This document shows, piece by piece, positions 20,825 through 35,100 of a stretch of DNA of 64,000 nt. The translations under genes and the position numbers were made by a program. The stretch lies in the NCBI GenBank assembly GCA_036924085.1, contig JAVGWX010000025.1, positions 31,445,921-31,509,920 of the forward strand. Direction: 5' to 3'. The stretch is from Ariolimax columbianus (lineage: Eukaryota; Mollusca; Gastropoda; Stylommatophora; Arionidae). Numbering within the stretch: the stretch's first letter is position 1; each line of letters opens with the position of its first letter. The notes below the pieces were generated by a model. It saw only the letters and a program-made list of their open reading frames with translations. It did not search any database and was not told where the DNA came from.

Positions 20825-23800
20825 AATGCTATTGTGGTTAACATGTGGGTAGTAAGATTATATGTAAGAACGTAACTATTGCTGTGTGTGTGTTAACATA
20901 TGGATAGCAAGATACTGTGTAGAAGATTAAAGCTTGGTGTCAGACTGTTAATATGCTGATAATGAGAAACTATGAAGGACATTAAAGCTATGCGTTAGAC
21001 TGCTAACAAGCTTGCGGTTCGGTGTGCTAACATGTGAATAGTAAAATATCATGTAGAAGATTAAAGCTTGGTGTCAATCTGCTAATATGTTGATAGTGAG
21101 ATACTATGTAGGACATTAAAGCTGAGTGTTAGTCTACTAACATGTGGATAGTAAGATAATTTCAAGACAGTAAATCTCCAAGTTGGTTTGCATCTGTTGA
21201 TTTGTAAATAGTAAGACATTATGTAAGAAATTTAAGCTCAGTATCTGACTCCTAACATGTGGATAGTAAGATAATATGTACACCATTAAATCTTAGTGTC
21301 TATCTGTTAATATGTAGATAAAGAGATAATATGTAGGACTATGGAGAACACACATTTTGGTGTTGGTCTGTTAATTTATGGATTGTAGGTACTACGTAAG
21401 ACTGTAAAATTACATTGCGATCTACATATGTTGCCATGTGGATAGTAAAGTAATATGTAAGGTATCCAATCCTAGTATTGGTCAGTTATCAAATGGATTG
21501 TAAGATAATATTTAGGGTATCAAATCTTGGTGCCGGTATGTTAACATTTGGAGGGTAAGATAATATGTAGGGTATCAAATCTCGGTTCTGGTCTGTTAAC
21601 ATGTGAATGGTAAGATAATATTTAGGGTAGCAAATCTTGGCGCTGTTCTGTTAACATGTGGATGGTAAGATAATATATAGGGTATCAAATCGCGGTGCTG
21701 GTCTGTCGACATTTGGATGGTAAGATAGTATGTATAACAGTAAAGCTAAGTGTTCATCTGGCATGGAGATTCAAAGATAAAATGTAGGGCATTGAAGCAC
21801 AGTGTGGATCTATTAACATGTGATTAGTAGTATAATATGTACAATATTAACGGATATGGTCAGTTTGTTGAGAGGTGGAAAGTAAGATACTATGTGGGAC
21901 AGTAGAGTTTGTTGTCGGTCTACTTCTTTTGTCCTGTGAATATCAAGATAATATAAAGGACATTGAACCACGGTGTGATTCTGTTTGCACTGTGATAGTC
22001 AGATAAAATAATTCAGTCTATTGCATCTCTTTCTGGGGGGAAAGGAAGGTACTTTTATTTTGGTGATAAGGCTCAGTGTGGGTTTGTTAATGTATTGATA
22101 GTAACAATTTCTTTAGAACATCACAGCTCATTGTTGGTCTATTAACATGGGGACAGCAGGATGCTGTTTAGGAAATGTATTATTGGTTTCTATTTGTTAA
22201 CAAATGGAAGGTAACACACTTAATAGAACAGAAAAGCTCAGTGTTTGTCTGTTAATACATGTAAACTGTAAGATATTTTGTAGGACACGTGTTCTCAGTG
22301 TTGGTCTGTTAATACATGTGAACTGTAAGATATTGTGTAGGACACGTGTTCTCAGTGTTGGTCTTTTAATACATGTGAACTGTAAGACATTGTGTACGAC
22401 ACGTGTTCTCTGTGTTTTATCAAGGGTAAAGATAATATATACAACTTTACATCTCGGCTGTTATGCGTTAACATTTGAATATTAAGAAAATATGTAAGAC
22501 ATGAAAGCTCACTGTTCGTATGCTAACAAGTGGATAGTACAATACTATGAGGTAAAGTAATGCTAGCTGTCATTCTGTTAAGACGCGGATAGTAAGATAC
22601 TATGTAGGACATTACTGCTCTGTGTTGGTATTTTGACCTGGGGATAGTAAGATACTATAAAGGACATTTCAGATCAGTGTTGGTGTGTTAACAAGCGGAG
22701 AGTAAGATACTATGTAGGACATAACTACTCAGTTTTGGTCTGTTTACCTGGGGGAAAAAATATACTATGTAGGACACCTATTCATGAGATTGGTCTGTTT
22801 TCATGTGGATAGTGAGAAAATATATACAACATTATTTCTCAGTTGATGTATATTAACATGTGGATATTAAGAAAATAAGTAGGACATGAAAGTTCACTGT
22901 CTGTGTGTTATAAAGTTGATAGTTTGATGTTATGTAGAAAAGTGAAGCTTGCTTTCATTCTGTTATAACGTGTGGATAGTAAAATAATAGGTAGGACATT
23001 ACAGATTTGTGTCAGACTGCTATCTTTGTACAGAAAGATAAAAAGTAGGTCATTTAAGCTTTGTGTTAGTATGTTAACTTCTGGACAGTAAGATTACATG
23101 TAGGACATTAACAAATGGGAATGGTTTGTAAACATGCAACATAGGACAATAAAACTCAGTGTCTGTCTGCTAACAGTTGTATAGTTAGATACTATGTACG
23201 TCATCTATGCCAAAAGCTCGGTTTTTGGCTATTAACATGTAAATTAGTAATGTACTATGTAGGACATTACAGCTTGTTGTTGGCCTGCTAAGATAGGGAT
23301 AGTATGATACTTTACAGGACAATTATCTTGGTGTCCATCTTTTAATATACAGACAGTAAGATACTACCTAGGACCTTAAAGCTCAGTGTTAGCCTTCATC
23401 TTTTGTCATGCTGATACTAAGATACTATGTAGGAGATTAAAAATCAGATTTGGTCTATTAAAGTGGCGTCAGTGAGATACTTTATAGGACCGTCACGCTC
23501 AGTTTAGATCTGTTAAAGTGGGGTCAGTAAGATATTATGTAGCACACTAATGCTTTTAGGTAGGTTTGTTAACATGGGGATTGTAAAATGCTATGCAGGA
23601 CAGTAAAGTTAGGTGACTGTTCGTGTATGTTACTGTTGGGATACTCAGATAGTATGCTAATATGTAGACAGTAAGATGCTATGTATCACATTAAATCTAA
23701 AGAATCGGTTGGTTATATGAGGACATTAAGATAATATATAGGACACTGAAGCTTAGTGTAATTATGTTGACATGATGATAGTTTTTTGTTTTTTTTAGTT

Positions 23801-25290
23801 CGCCTTATTTCTCTAATCCCCAAGGTGGTGTACATTGTACTGTGGTTTTTATTTTGCGCCTGTCGGCCAAGTGCATCCAACTTCAGCATGCATTTTTAGT
23901 AATGGTCTGCGTCCTCTTGCATTTTCTAAGGTTTCGCTTTACCGGGGTAACGGCGCTGTTATGGGGTTTGAACCCAGCACCTTTGGGTTTTGAGCCGTGC
24001 CACCTTAACCACTAGGCCACACCATCCTCATGGTGACAGTAAGATAATATGTAGGATATTAGCGAATAGCATCGGTCTGTTAAAATTTAGATAGTAAGAT
24101 TTTATGTAGTACATTACAACTTGATATTAGGTCTACTTACATTTAGAAAGAAAGATTTTATATTAGGACATTACAGCTTGGTGTTGGTCTGTTGACAGGG
24201 AGACTGTAAAATGCTATGAATGACATTAAAACATGTGAATAGTACAATATCATGTAGGATAGCAAAGCTCAGAGTCGGGCTGATGACATAGGTACAGTAA
24301 GATATCTTCTTCGAAGTACGCTGTCATGTGGATAGTAAGATACTCTGTAGGACATTCAAGCTATGTGTCTGCCTGTTGACATGTGGATAGTAAAATACTA
24401 TGTAGGACATTACAGCTCTGTGTTGGCCTGTTGACATGTGGATAGTAAGATACTCTGTAGGACATTCAAGCTATGTGTTGGCCTGTTGACATGTGGATAG
24501 TAAGATATTCTGTAGGACATTCAAGCTCTGTGTTTGCCTGTTTACATTGGGTTAGTAAGATACTATGTAGGACATTCTAGCTCTGTGTTGGCCTGTTATC
24601 ATGTGGATAGTAAGATACTCTGTAGCACATTAAAGCTCTGTATTGGCTTATTGACATGTGGATAGTAAGATACTCTGTAAGACATTCAAACTCTGTGTTG
24701 GCCTGTTAACATAGTGGCAGTAAGGAACTATGTAGGACATCAATGTGTTGGGTAAGTCTAACATCTGGATAGTGGATACTGTGCAGTGCATTCAATCTAG
24801 AGTTGATTTGTTAATATGTGGATTGTAAGATCCTGTGTAAGACATTAAAGCTCTCTGTCAGTCTGATGCCATTGGGATTGTATAATACTTTGAAGAACAA
24901 TAAAACTTGGTATTGGTCTGTTAATATATAGATAGCAAATTACAATGTAGGACTGTAAAGTTTCGAGTCAGTGAACTTATGTTTAATGGGGATAGTGCGA
25001 TACTTTGTAGGACAATACCGTTTATTGTCTGGATGTTAATATTCATATAGTAAGGTATTATATAAAAGACTGTTACCATGTGCTTAGGTAGATACTGTGT
25101 AGGACATCAAAATTTAATGCTGGAATGATAGTCTGTGGATAGTAAGATACTATATATAGGACATTAAAACTTGATGTAGCATAGTAAGATACTAGCTAGG
25201 ACTGTAATGCCTAGGGTGAGTTTGTTAAAATATGGATAGTAAGATACTAGTTAGAACTGTAATGCCTAGGGTCTGTACATTATATAAATT
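20825..25290. repeat. Diverged 55-bp tandem satellite, copy B
   Basis: Same satellite as 1-3,140, here complete at its left border. Units at 21,430-21,730 form a subfamily with 'ataatatgtagggtatcaaa' in place of the usual 'tactatgtaggacattaaag'. Relative to copy A it has one extra unit near 22,310-22,370. A SINE interrupts it at 23,782-24,028. No coding content. Confidence 0.93.
23782..24028 (-). mobile_element. tRNA-derived SINE (family 1), copy B
   Basis: Duplicate of the SINE at 1,643-1,892 with the same flanks (catgatgatag at its left, catggtgacag at its right). The A tail has been shortened and interrupted (T6-G-T8). A and B boxes are preserved on the minus strand. Confidence 0.9.
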
Positions 25291-25439
25291 GCTGAGCGAT
25301 TATAGTAGTAAAACTTGGAGAGTTCAAAACGTAGTTCCCTCATGTTCCAGTCTCTCTCTTATCGCCTGTGGAGTATACAAAATAGATAGGAATGGTTAAA
25401 ATACCGCTATGGAACAAAATCAAGAACCTAACCTACGTT

Positions 25440-25830
25440 AGATACAGAAATTACATACAATGAGACTAAAGCATTCATCAGGGCAACGTACAGTGCAAAA
25501 AGGAAAAAAAACGACACCCTGGCCACATAGATGATCATTCTCCGGCTACGCACATGTCACAACATTCTGAGATGTCATCTGTACAACAAGTTCAAGATTG
25601 GTACTACAGACCTTCGTGCCTGTTGCACAGCCTCCATGAAGGCATAATATATTTTGCAGTCATGTCCACAGTATACCGACAAAAGAAGTAGCATTTGGCA
25701 ACAGCTAGTGTCCTTCCACGAGAAGCTGTACGGAAGCGTAGAGAGCCTTGAGTCGACTGATGACTTCGTTAGAGTCATTAAAGTTGATGTCAGAAGACGA
25801 ACGAAAAAGGAGAAGAAGAAATGAACCAGT
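25440..25830 (+). mobile_element. I-group LINE 3' fragment unique to copy B
   Basis: Homologous to 6,150-6,530 ('gcattcatcagggcaacgta', 'tctgtacaacaagttcaaga', 'ccttccacgagaagctgtac') and ending in a GAA-rich tail at 25,796-25,820. No RNase H motif remains. It lies in the 0.9-kb block absent from copy A. Confidence 0.7.
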
Positions 25831-27080
25831 CGAAGCTTCCCGTTGGATCCACTACTAGGGAATTGCATGTTTACATTGTGATTCGCATTATTCGTTTATA
25901 GGTCTAGTGATATTGCGAGCTTAATATCTGAGTAGCAAAATGCCCCTTTGTCGCTATGTGCATTCACAAGCAAAAACAACTAGTACTCTCTGTATAAGCA
26001 ACATATGTCCTCTAACCCACTGTATGGGCGGCGTACTACAGTAAAAATCCCGAATGATTCTGGATCTTTGGGTATGGCAATGACAAGAATAGCACCACTG
26101 CCCTACTTAGAGCATGTCATAAGAGGCGACTAACTGTGTGACATGGCACAACACCGGCCATGCTTAGTTGGTTTGTTAAGAGCAGCATAGATGGCGCCTA
26201 ACAGTCTGCGTGTCAAGTTGGTCTAGTGTTTGAGTCTTTTAAGATGGACTCGCAGATCTATTAACCAAACTTCTTGGCACTTGTCTTAACACAACGGAGT
26301 AATAAGCTGCTCGAGCCTAACACGCTAAGCAGGAAATCCTCATCCCTCCTTTATCCAGCTCACACCACAGCTGGGACCTCCACATGGTCATCTTCCCTTG
26401 TAGAATTACAGGTCTACTAAGACTAAGATTAATTTAAACACAGAATCTTACAAATACTATTTCTTTTGTTGCAGATTCTGCACTTTACACTATACGAAAT
26501 ACAAGACCTCACCACTAATGGAGTCTCCCGCGGAACACCTCGCTGAGACATTTCGATTATACTCCGTCTTCCTCCACGCTGCCCGAGACTCATCAACCGT
26601 TGCCGTGGACGATCAACACGAAAGACAATGGTTAAGAATGAGGATTAGCTGACTTGAATTAAAACACAAGGCAATGACTCTAGCTGGCCATCTATCTTCT
26701 CGGCACATCCCCCATGACATCAGAACACATTTTGCAGCCCTGCCCATCGTCTACCGACAAGAAGTAGCATTTGTCAACAACCAGTGTCATTCCACGAGTA
26801 GCTGTACAGAAGTGCTCAGACCCTAAAGTCAACTGCTGCCTTCGTTACAGTAATTGAATTCGAGGTCTGCAGACGAACAAGGAAGATCTCTTTTCTTGAC
26901 ATTTTTCGCGCCAGCCGAAGCACATCAGTACAAGTACATTCAACCTCCATCAAGATGACTTCAGCAAAAAGCTTTGTATGATCTTGCAGTAGGAGTTTAT
27001 GTAACAGTTTACTTGCATGTTGAGGTTGCTATCCTCATGCACAACTCTCTTTAGTCACGCCTTTCAATACATGCATGAAG
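25831..27080. other. Degraded interspersed DNA
   Basis: The right two thirds match copy A 3,150-4,080. The left third (to 26,155) is only in B and contains a 'cataagaggcgactaa'-type stretch typical of repeats in invertebrate genomes, but I cannot assign it to a family. No gene seen. Confidence 0.4.
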
Positions 27081-27084
27081 TTCA

Positions 27085-27345
27085 ATCAATCAAATCAGAA
27101 CAAAAAGGCAAAGCTTCAAATTAAATAAAGAAAGGTCAAGATTGGATATTTGGAAATATTTCTTTAGTCAGAGAGGGGTGAATGCTTGGAATGCATTTCC
27201 ACAGAAAGTGATGGATGCAGTTGATGCATTTAAGAATACATTGGATGCGCATAGCTTATTGAGCAAGGAAATGTAAATGAAACTGGTTGCGTACAAACTC
27301 TGCATAGTCTTCTAAACCAGTATAAAGACGTTAAGTTAAGTTAAA
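27085..27345 (+). mobile_element. CR1-like LINE 3' end, copy B
   Basis: Duplicate of 4,083-4,345, with a small deletion that shortens E-V-M-E-A-E-A-V-D-A-F. Same 'cgttaagttaagttaa' terminus. Confidence 0.8.
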
Positions 27346-28380
27346 TCAAGATTACTCATCTCTTTTTGTTGAAGCACAGGTCCAGCATTGTATTTGACTT
27401 ACCATAACCAGCTTTTAGGAAAGACTTTTTCTAGTTATTTGCAGTAGGGTAGCGATAATTTGTACATTTTGAAATTGCCACATCCATGGACAACTCTTAG
27501 TCCTCGCTTTCAACATGCAATTAATGTTTTGGCCACTCAGGAGAAATACATACATAACTCACCTTAAGAATGTTTGCCCTTGACCTACTGTGACAGTATT
27601 CTGTGACGGTTATATTCTACAATTCTCAGTAAGGGACCCCGGATACACTATGGGAGGTCATGTTATCGATAGATTTGAAACAAGCAGCGATAACGATAGA
27701 AAAGATATGAATTTGGAATTGCATGTGTTAAGCTTTTATAGAAGTGTTCATACGTGGTTGCAAAGTTTCGATGGCTCACAAACAAAACATGTCTGTGTTC
27801 AGATTCCTGATCTGACAGGGTCGTACACCTATTAAATTTCGTGCTGAATATGGTTTAACCAGGCTGTAAAGTGCAAAACACAGAACAATATACTGTCTCT
27901 TAGGAACCAAGGTAAACGAGCTAAAAAAAAAGAAATATAGCTTATTAGTGTTTTCTCCAGTATCGCATTCTGTTTTTTTTATTATATGGCTTGCTGGCTT
28001 AGGGTCGTTCGTTCTCAATCTTGAACCACCAAGCCCTGATATGGCTTAAGTAGCAGAATGTTGTCCAGAGAACGGAATGCAAATGTGCTGATCGGTGTGG
28101 ACCGCACAGAACACGGCCAGGCACTTGAGCATCCGTGGTCAACCACTGCACCCGAGCTCATATCCAGTCGTCCTGACTTGTCTTGCCACTGGCTAAAGTT
28201 GGACTCGAGCGAGAGAGTGTGGTCGACAAACTGCGCAACCCTTTCTCACTTAAAGGAAATTCATCGCGCAAGTCATTCTCTTTTCATATATCCAGTACTA
28301 ACACAGTCGAGTCCTGTGACGACGGGCGAGCAGAGAGCGTAGGTCCGCTGACAAGCTAAACTACAGTCAAAAAGCTGCGT

Positions 28381-28606
28381 CAGTTGCGGGACACCTTGCT
28401 GAGCAATAAAGCGGCTGAGGTACATGGATTTGCTGGCAATCATGATCACCGTCTCGCGAAACAAACTTTCTCTGCTTTCACTGACTGTGAATATGCAGTT
28501 CCCATCTTCCCACCCATCCACAGCCCGGATTTACAGAATACTCGACTGGATGGACTGGCTGGGTGCAAAAAAGGAAAGGTTCGTGATGGACGAAAAACAT
28601 TGTGAT
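28381..28606 (+). mobile_element. LINE linker fragment, copy B
   Basis: Duplicate of 5,380-5,575. Here the frame stays open longer and reads 'MRDTLLSNKAAEVHGFAGNH', then Q-T-F-S-A-F-T-D. No catalytic residues are present. Confidence 0.5.
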
Positions 28607-29109
28607 TGACCCTGACGCAACGTCCTGGACAATATGGTGTGCTTGACCGGACTAGCGTCTCAGTTACCCACAGATATTATCTTAAATATCACTAACCTCT
28701 AGCTGATTGCTAGCATAACCGGCACTTCTGAAATTATGCAATGATGTTTATAAATGAAAATAGTATTTGCTAGATCTACGTCAACAATAAAGTCACATAT
28801 ATTTTTGTATACCATAACAAGCATTATTATATAGCATAAAAAATCATCGCTCACTTTCATCATTATCATCATGTTGCATGTCATTTGCAGAAAATCACTT
28901 TCACAACAGCCGATCTGTAACTCGATCTCTAGCCAGAAGTATCGCCTCTATCGTTGTCATCGTCAGGACCTCCGTGATGTCTTGTTTCCATCTTTTCATC
29001 GGTCTGCTTCAGCCCAGCTTTCCAAGCACCAAACCCTCCTGTATCGTTCTTTCTAGGTCAGTATGGCGTTTGATGTGGTCAAACTATTATACAGCAAAGC
29101 AAGTGGTCA

Positions 29110-30215
29110 TTTTCACAGACGACAAAATATATATTTTGCAGTCATGTCCGCTGTATACCGACAAAAGAAGTAACAATTGGCAACAGCCAGTGTCCTTCCA
29201 CGAGATGCTGTACGGAAGCGTACAGAGCCTTTAGTCGACTGCTGCCTTTGTTAAAATCATTGAAGTTGAGGTCTGAAGACGAACGAAGAAGAAGAAGAAA
29301 CTATTTTAGCTTTCGAGTCAAGATGTTGTTTACTAACCAATTTTGCTTGGTATTAAGTAGGATCTAAAGTATATCTTTATCTATATCTCAAGCAGATGTG
29401 GATATATTGAGATCGGATTTAGATAAAATTCGAGAGTGGTTTGTAGGTTCGCAAATGGAGTTTAATGTGATTAAATGTACAGTCATCCACATGGGTAGAT
29501 CCAATATGAAACATAATTACAGAATGGGAGAGAACAATATTACAAAGATAGATAAGGAAAGGGACTTAGAAGTTATACTAGAGCATACAGGTAAGGTGAG
29601 TGAGCAAGTTCAGGTAGCAATGTTATGTATGATAAAAATAAATATTAAACATAGGAGGAAGGAAGTGATAGTCAAACTGTATAAAGCATTAGTTAGACCT
29701 AGATTGGAGTTATGTGTACAGGCGTGGAGTCCTTATCATGGGATACAAACATGCTGGAAAGAATACAAAAAAGAGCGACAACGCTGATAGTGGGATTGCA
29801 GAATTACAGTTATGAGGAAAAACCGGCCTACAGTGTCTAGAAGAGAGAAGAATTCGTGGTGACTTAATACAGGCTTATAAGATGATCGGAGGAATGGATA
29901 AATTAGACTTTAACAAGATTTTTAAAAAAATATAGCCACCTACTAGAACAAGAGGGCATAGTTACACATTAACTAAAGAGAGGTCCAGATTCGATATTAG
30001 GAAATATTTGTTTAATTAGAGAGTGGTGAATGCTTGGAATGCATTGCCAGGGGAGGTAGTGGAGGGAAGGACAGTTAATGCATTTAAGAATAAATTGGAT
30101 GCGCATAGCTTTTAGAGCAAGGTGATGAAATGAAACTGTATGTATACAGATTCTGCAGAGTCTTCTAAACCAGTTTAAGGACGTTAAGTTAAGTTAAGGA
30201 TATCTGCATTTTTCC
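29110..30215 (+). mobile_element. I-group LINE tail plus CR1-like LINE, copy B
   Basis: 29,110-29,300 is the I-group tail (rearranged relative to 5,985-6,530: the RNase H part is lost and a 150-bp stretch without a counterpart precedes it). From 29,310 the CR1-like fragment corresponds to 6,540-7,462. It has lost 12 codons after 'EQVQVA' and carries a frameshift at 29,740 after W-S-P-Y-H. Ends at 'gttaagttaagttaag'. Confidence 0.85.
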
Positions 30216-30606
30216 TTTTTGCTATCCATTGTATTTTGAGCACTTTTCTGTAGTCCTTTAGTTCAAAAGATGCAATCCTTTTCTTAAGTGTTTGTTTGGG
30301 GGTCCACGTTTCATATCCGCATGTCTTCATCGGTATAATGCAAGTTCACAGAATAGTTATTTTCATTTTATTAATGTTCTGTCATCAGTTTCTCATTTTA
30401 TTGAACCTCTGCATTGCCGTAGCCATTGGCACTTATAACTGAGCCGAGGTACTCAAAGCTTGTGACTTTCTCAATCTTCTGTTGTTCTAAAATAACTTCA
30501 GGTTTGGTCTTTGCCTTGCCTGTGATCGTTATCTTGGTTGTACTTTAAATTCAGGTATAAATTTTGGACTTCGTTGAGTTGTGTTTACGCTCTTCAGTAC
30601 TTTTAC
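30211..30606 (-). mobile_element. RTE-like LINE fragment, copy B
   Basis: Duplicate of 7,475-7,870, with the same YLGS, C-E-T-W and aromatic-basic blocks on the minus strand and the same frame breaks. Confidence 0.75.
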
Positions 30607-30718
30607 ATTTCGCAAGTTGTTACACCCACCGGGCTAGATCGCACGTAGACACAGACCTGGTGTGAACAGACTGTATACAATGCAGTTAGTAAACTAGCCT
30701 TATCTTGTAAAGCGAGCT

Positions 30719-30816
30719 ATGCAAGTTTTCATTCCATTTCCAACAATATATCTCTGCAAATATGGATTTTCGACATTTGTAGCAAAAAATAAAAATAAAT
30801 CGAAACCGATTAGATG
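30719..30816 (+). mobile_element. hAT transposase C-terminal relic, copy B
   Basis: Identical 'IPFPTIYLCKYGFSTFV' peptide to that at 7,983; see that entry for the family reasoning. Confidence 0.65.
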
Positions 30817-30925
30817 TCTAACATGGCAAACGTGTGGTTTGTACAACACAACAGTTGAATCCTCTTCGAGAAAGGGAAACAACAAGCCTTCACGCTGTCA
30901 GCATTTCTTGATCTTTGTGACCCGT

Positions 30926-31276
30926 TCCTCAGCCTTGCTGAGGGCTTCCTATCCGTTTCCAGCGGACCTTGCCTTCGGTCACGGAAGTCCAGTGGTTGGT
31001 AAGCATTCTACTAAAGACATCTCGGATGTTGCGGACAACAGGAGAGCTTGACCAACGCAATGGATGTTTTCCCCGGGGTCTCTTTTTTTTTTACTTCGGG
31101 GGTACTAGACAACTGTCGCTGTGCTCCATCGACCATCGCTTTGTCTCAACATGTGACCTGCCCATCTATAGTTTGCCTTGTCTGCACAGAATACCTTATC
31201 AGGGACAATCGTCGTTATGTCCAAATTGTAGTAATTTTGCATGCCTTGGTTACGGAGAGTGATTCCGACCAAGCGT
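30926..31276 (-). mobile_element. LINE C-terminal fragment, copy B
   Basis: Duplicate of 8,190-8,540 carrying the R-W-A-G-H-M motif on the minus strand. Frame broken at the same A-rich run. Confidence 0.7.
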
Positions 31277-32127
31277 CTCTCAAGAGAGGCCGTGGATCAC
31301 TCTCAATTTGTCCTCCAGTGATTTTGGACCGTTTTAATGAACGAGAAGGCGTTCCAGTCCCAGCGGCAACGGTCTTGTTAGTTCAGGCTGCAGATTGTTC
31401 TGCATATATACGCAGCACGTTGATTCAAACAATAATGTAATTAACTTTTTTCTATTTTAAATGTATTGTGTTTCTATTGAAATTGTTAAGAAAGACACAT
31501 ATATCACATGTACTTTTGTGATTGTTTTGTTAACTATTTATATATAACTGGTTATTTGCTATTGTATTTTATGTATTTAAAAACATTATTCCGAGAAGGG
31601 GTACGTGACATACACTTGACAAGGGAGACCATAGAACACAAATGGCTAACAACTTTCCCTTAGACGATTAACAAAAACCTGTCTTGACATAGTCCCCATC
31701 ACGGCCTGCGATGGGCATCAGAACATGACACAACCGTTGAGTTACAGGAACAATTTGAATCTACAGTTAACATCATTTGCTGAATAAGAATGATCACCAA
31801 TGGGCAGCAGCTTGCGGTAAACACCTTTCATTTTTGGGCTAAAGAGAAATACTCTCCATTTAATGTACAATATGTAACTAAGGTAACGTCTTTATACGGG
31901 TTGAGAAGACTACCTGTTTATACTGGTTTAGACGATTATGTCTTTCTACTGGTTTAGCTCACTTTAACTTCAACCGATGCACAAAATTGAGAAATGAAAT
32001 AAAGAAATTCATTTATTCTACCGAGGAATGCCGCCATTGTGGAGGGAAAGGCGGGGGGGGGGGGGGCAAATCGCAGGAATATCGTCAAGTATTGTAACAC
32101 AAATTGAGAATTAGATTGTTAAGAATA

Positions 32128-35100
32128 CTACTACTATTTCTTCTTCTTCTTCTTTTTCTTCTTCTTCGTACGCTTCAAATGCAAGCTGTATTTTTTCGAA
32201 AAAAGCAGCGGTCATCCTAAGGCTGTCGACACTGCCATAGAGCTTGTCTAGTGTTTGCCACTGGTGATGGCCACATGTGCTTTCTCTGGTCCTCGTATAT
32301 CGCGCAGTTTTGCAGCAGATGTTCAGCGGTCATTTTCCCGGTGCCACAAGTGCATTCGTCAGTGCCACCTATCTTCAGTTTATTGAAAAGGTGGTACCTT
32401 AGTCTGTTGTGGCCTGTGCGGAGTCTGAAGACCACGACCTGCTCTCTTCTGTCCAACTGGTAATAAGCATCGTTTTTTGTGTAGCCAGTATGTTCTGTTT
32501 CCCATTTGGCCATGCATCTGGCTCTAATAAGCCTTTTGGACTCTTCGTAGGTCACACTAGAATCTGGTTGTGGTAGTCTTGCCCCTTCTTTTGCCAGTCT
32601 GTTTGCCTCCTCGTTGCCTTGGATGGTACAGTGGGATGGAACCCACTGTACCACTACTCTTTTTGGTGCGGACTGCTGGCATAGTTGACAGAGTACTGCT
32701 CTTAAATCATTTAGTTCAGTATTTTTCTACTTTTTAGTGCTGTGACTACGGCCAGGTCATCTGTAAACAGGACTATCTGCCTTTCATTTCTTTTGCCTGT
32801 CAGCATTGCTTCTGCTGCATCCCTCAGTGCCTCTGCCTCCGCTCTGAAATTGCATGAGTATTTTCCAGTTGCCACTGACAGTGTTATTTTTTTACCATTT
32901 TGTAGGCTCAGGAATACCCCTGCCCCTCCGTTCTGTGTTGTGTTTGTTACAAACCCGGCGGTGTATGCATGGGTCCATTCCCTGCTTGGGTAGCTTTTCG
33001 TTATGTACCTCAGGGTTATGTCTCTTCTTTCTTTTTCAGTCTGGCTGTTCTTTTTTCAAATACCTGGTATATTTTCTACCACCTCTGGAATGATATGCTG
33101 CTTCCAGGTAGGTTTGCGTACAGTAGGGATGGGCTTTGGTGTTAATGTGTTCATAGTGTCTTCGCTCATCTTTGCTTTGGCTATTTCTGCAAAGTTTCTC
33201 CGCTTTAGTTTCCCATTTCCAAATCTATTTAGTCTCTGATGCATTGGGTGGTCTGTCAGTCTTCTGAGTTTCTCTGCTTGCTGCTGGGCTCTGCAGTCTT
33301 TTCTGTCGGTCATGGATTGCAGATTTCTAATCTTTTCCAGTTCTACAATTGGCGTTGACAACATGCCTGCTGTTATAACTCTCATGGCTTGGTTTTGAAG
33401 TTTGCTAATTTTATCAAAGTTCGCCTTTGCTGCTTTTGCCCATGCCGCAATGCCATACTCGAGAACTGGTCTCACTCTTCCAGTGTACAGTTTCGTCTGT
33501 TCCCCAGCTTGTGCCAGCAAGTTTCCTCATGATTGCCATTCTTTGTCTGGTTGTCATTCGGTTTCTCTCAATCTGACTTTTCCATGTCATGCGCCGATCA
33601 AATGTGACTCCAAGTAGTTTGGGTTGTCATTTGGCCGCATATATTTGCCGTTAAGACTTATTTTGGTGTTCTGGGGTTTGTTTGAAAACGAGAATATCGT
33701 ACATGTTTTTTCCTCCTTTATTGACCAGCCATGAGTTCGCCCACTCCTCCAACGATGTTAGGGCCTGCTGCATCCGATTGTTTGCTATGGTGAGATTTTC
33801 TTCAGTGGTCCACATAGCCAGATCGTCTGCAAACATGGATCTGTGGACTCTTCTTGGTATATTCTCTGTGATGTTGTTTATATACACCAGGAAAAGTGTT
33901 GGTGACAGTACTCCCCCTTGGGGTACTCCCTGCTCAAGTGTCCCCTTTTTGCTCATTTACCCTTGTACTTGAACTATGGCTGTTCTGTTTTCGAGGTAGT
34001 CGCTGATCCATCAGTACATTTTCCCACAAACTTCACTTCTTCGTAGCTTGACTTTAAGTCCCTTTATCCACACCTTGTCAAATGCCTTCTCTAAATCTAA
34101 CCAAATCACTACTGTGTGTTTTTTCTCCTGGTAAGCATCATCTATTAGCTGGGCTATGAGAGTGATCTGGTCCTCAGTGGATCTGTGCTGTCTAAAGCCT
34201 GCTTACTGTGGAATTAGTATGTGTTTTTTCTTCCAGATGCCGCATCAGTCTGGTGTTTATCATACGTTCCATCAGTTTTCCTACACAGCTCAGTAGACTG
34301 ATAGCCCTGTATCCATTTGGATCTGTTCTATCTTTTTCTTTCTTTGGTACTGGTATAAGTACAGCGTCTTTCCATGCCTGAGGTACAATTCCCCTTTTCC
34401 AGCTTTGGTTCAGGACTGATAGTAACTTCCTCTTTGCTGTTTGGCCCAACTCCATCAGCATTTCGTTTGTTACGCCATCTTTTCTTTAGAGTTCTCATGG
34501 CCTCTTCCATTTCATTCATTGTTAGTATTGCCATCATGTGTTCCTCTGGTGCCATATTGATGCTGTCGTGCCTCTTCTGTTCTTCACTAATGTCTGTGTG
34601 CCTGTCTGTGGGGACATCAATGTGGTTTGCTCTGGCATAATGCTCTATAAAAGCGTTTGCAGCTTTTTTTCCAGTGAGCATGTCGCCACCCTGCTTCATA
34701 GTAATTTGTTTGTTTGATGGAGTTTCATCATTCATGGCTCTGACTAGCTTCCATAGTTCCCTTCTTTGTCTAAATTGAGGCTTTCTCTTGTTATTTGGTT
34801 TAGAGTGTATTTTTATTTCGCCGTGATGGCTTCTAGGGCGATATTTGCCTCCATAGATTGTTCTCTCTCTGCCATGTTCCTAGCGTTAGTGACTTCGTCT
34901 TCCGCTTTCTGCAATTCATCATTCCAATATGGCTTGTAGTTTTTCCTTGCCCCTCTTGGGATGGTTTCCGTGGCTGCTTGCATTATTGCTTTGCTTAGGC
35001 TTTCCACCATAGGTTTCATATTGTTATTCCGTGTGTTGATGGTTTCTCATAGCCGATCTGTCAGAATTGCAAAACTGTCCCAGTCGGCTAGTTTATAATT

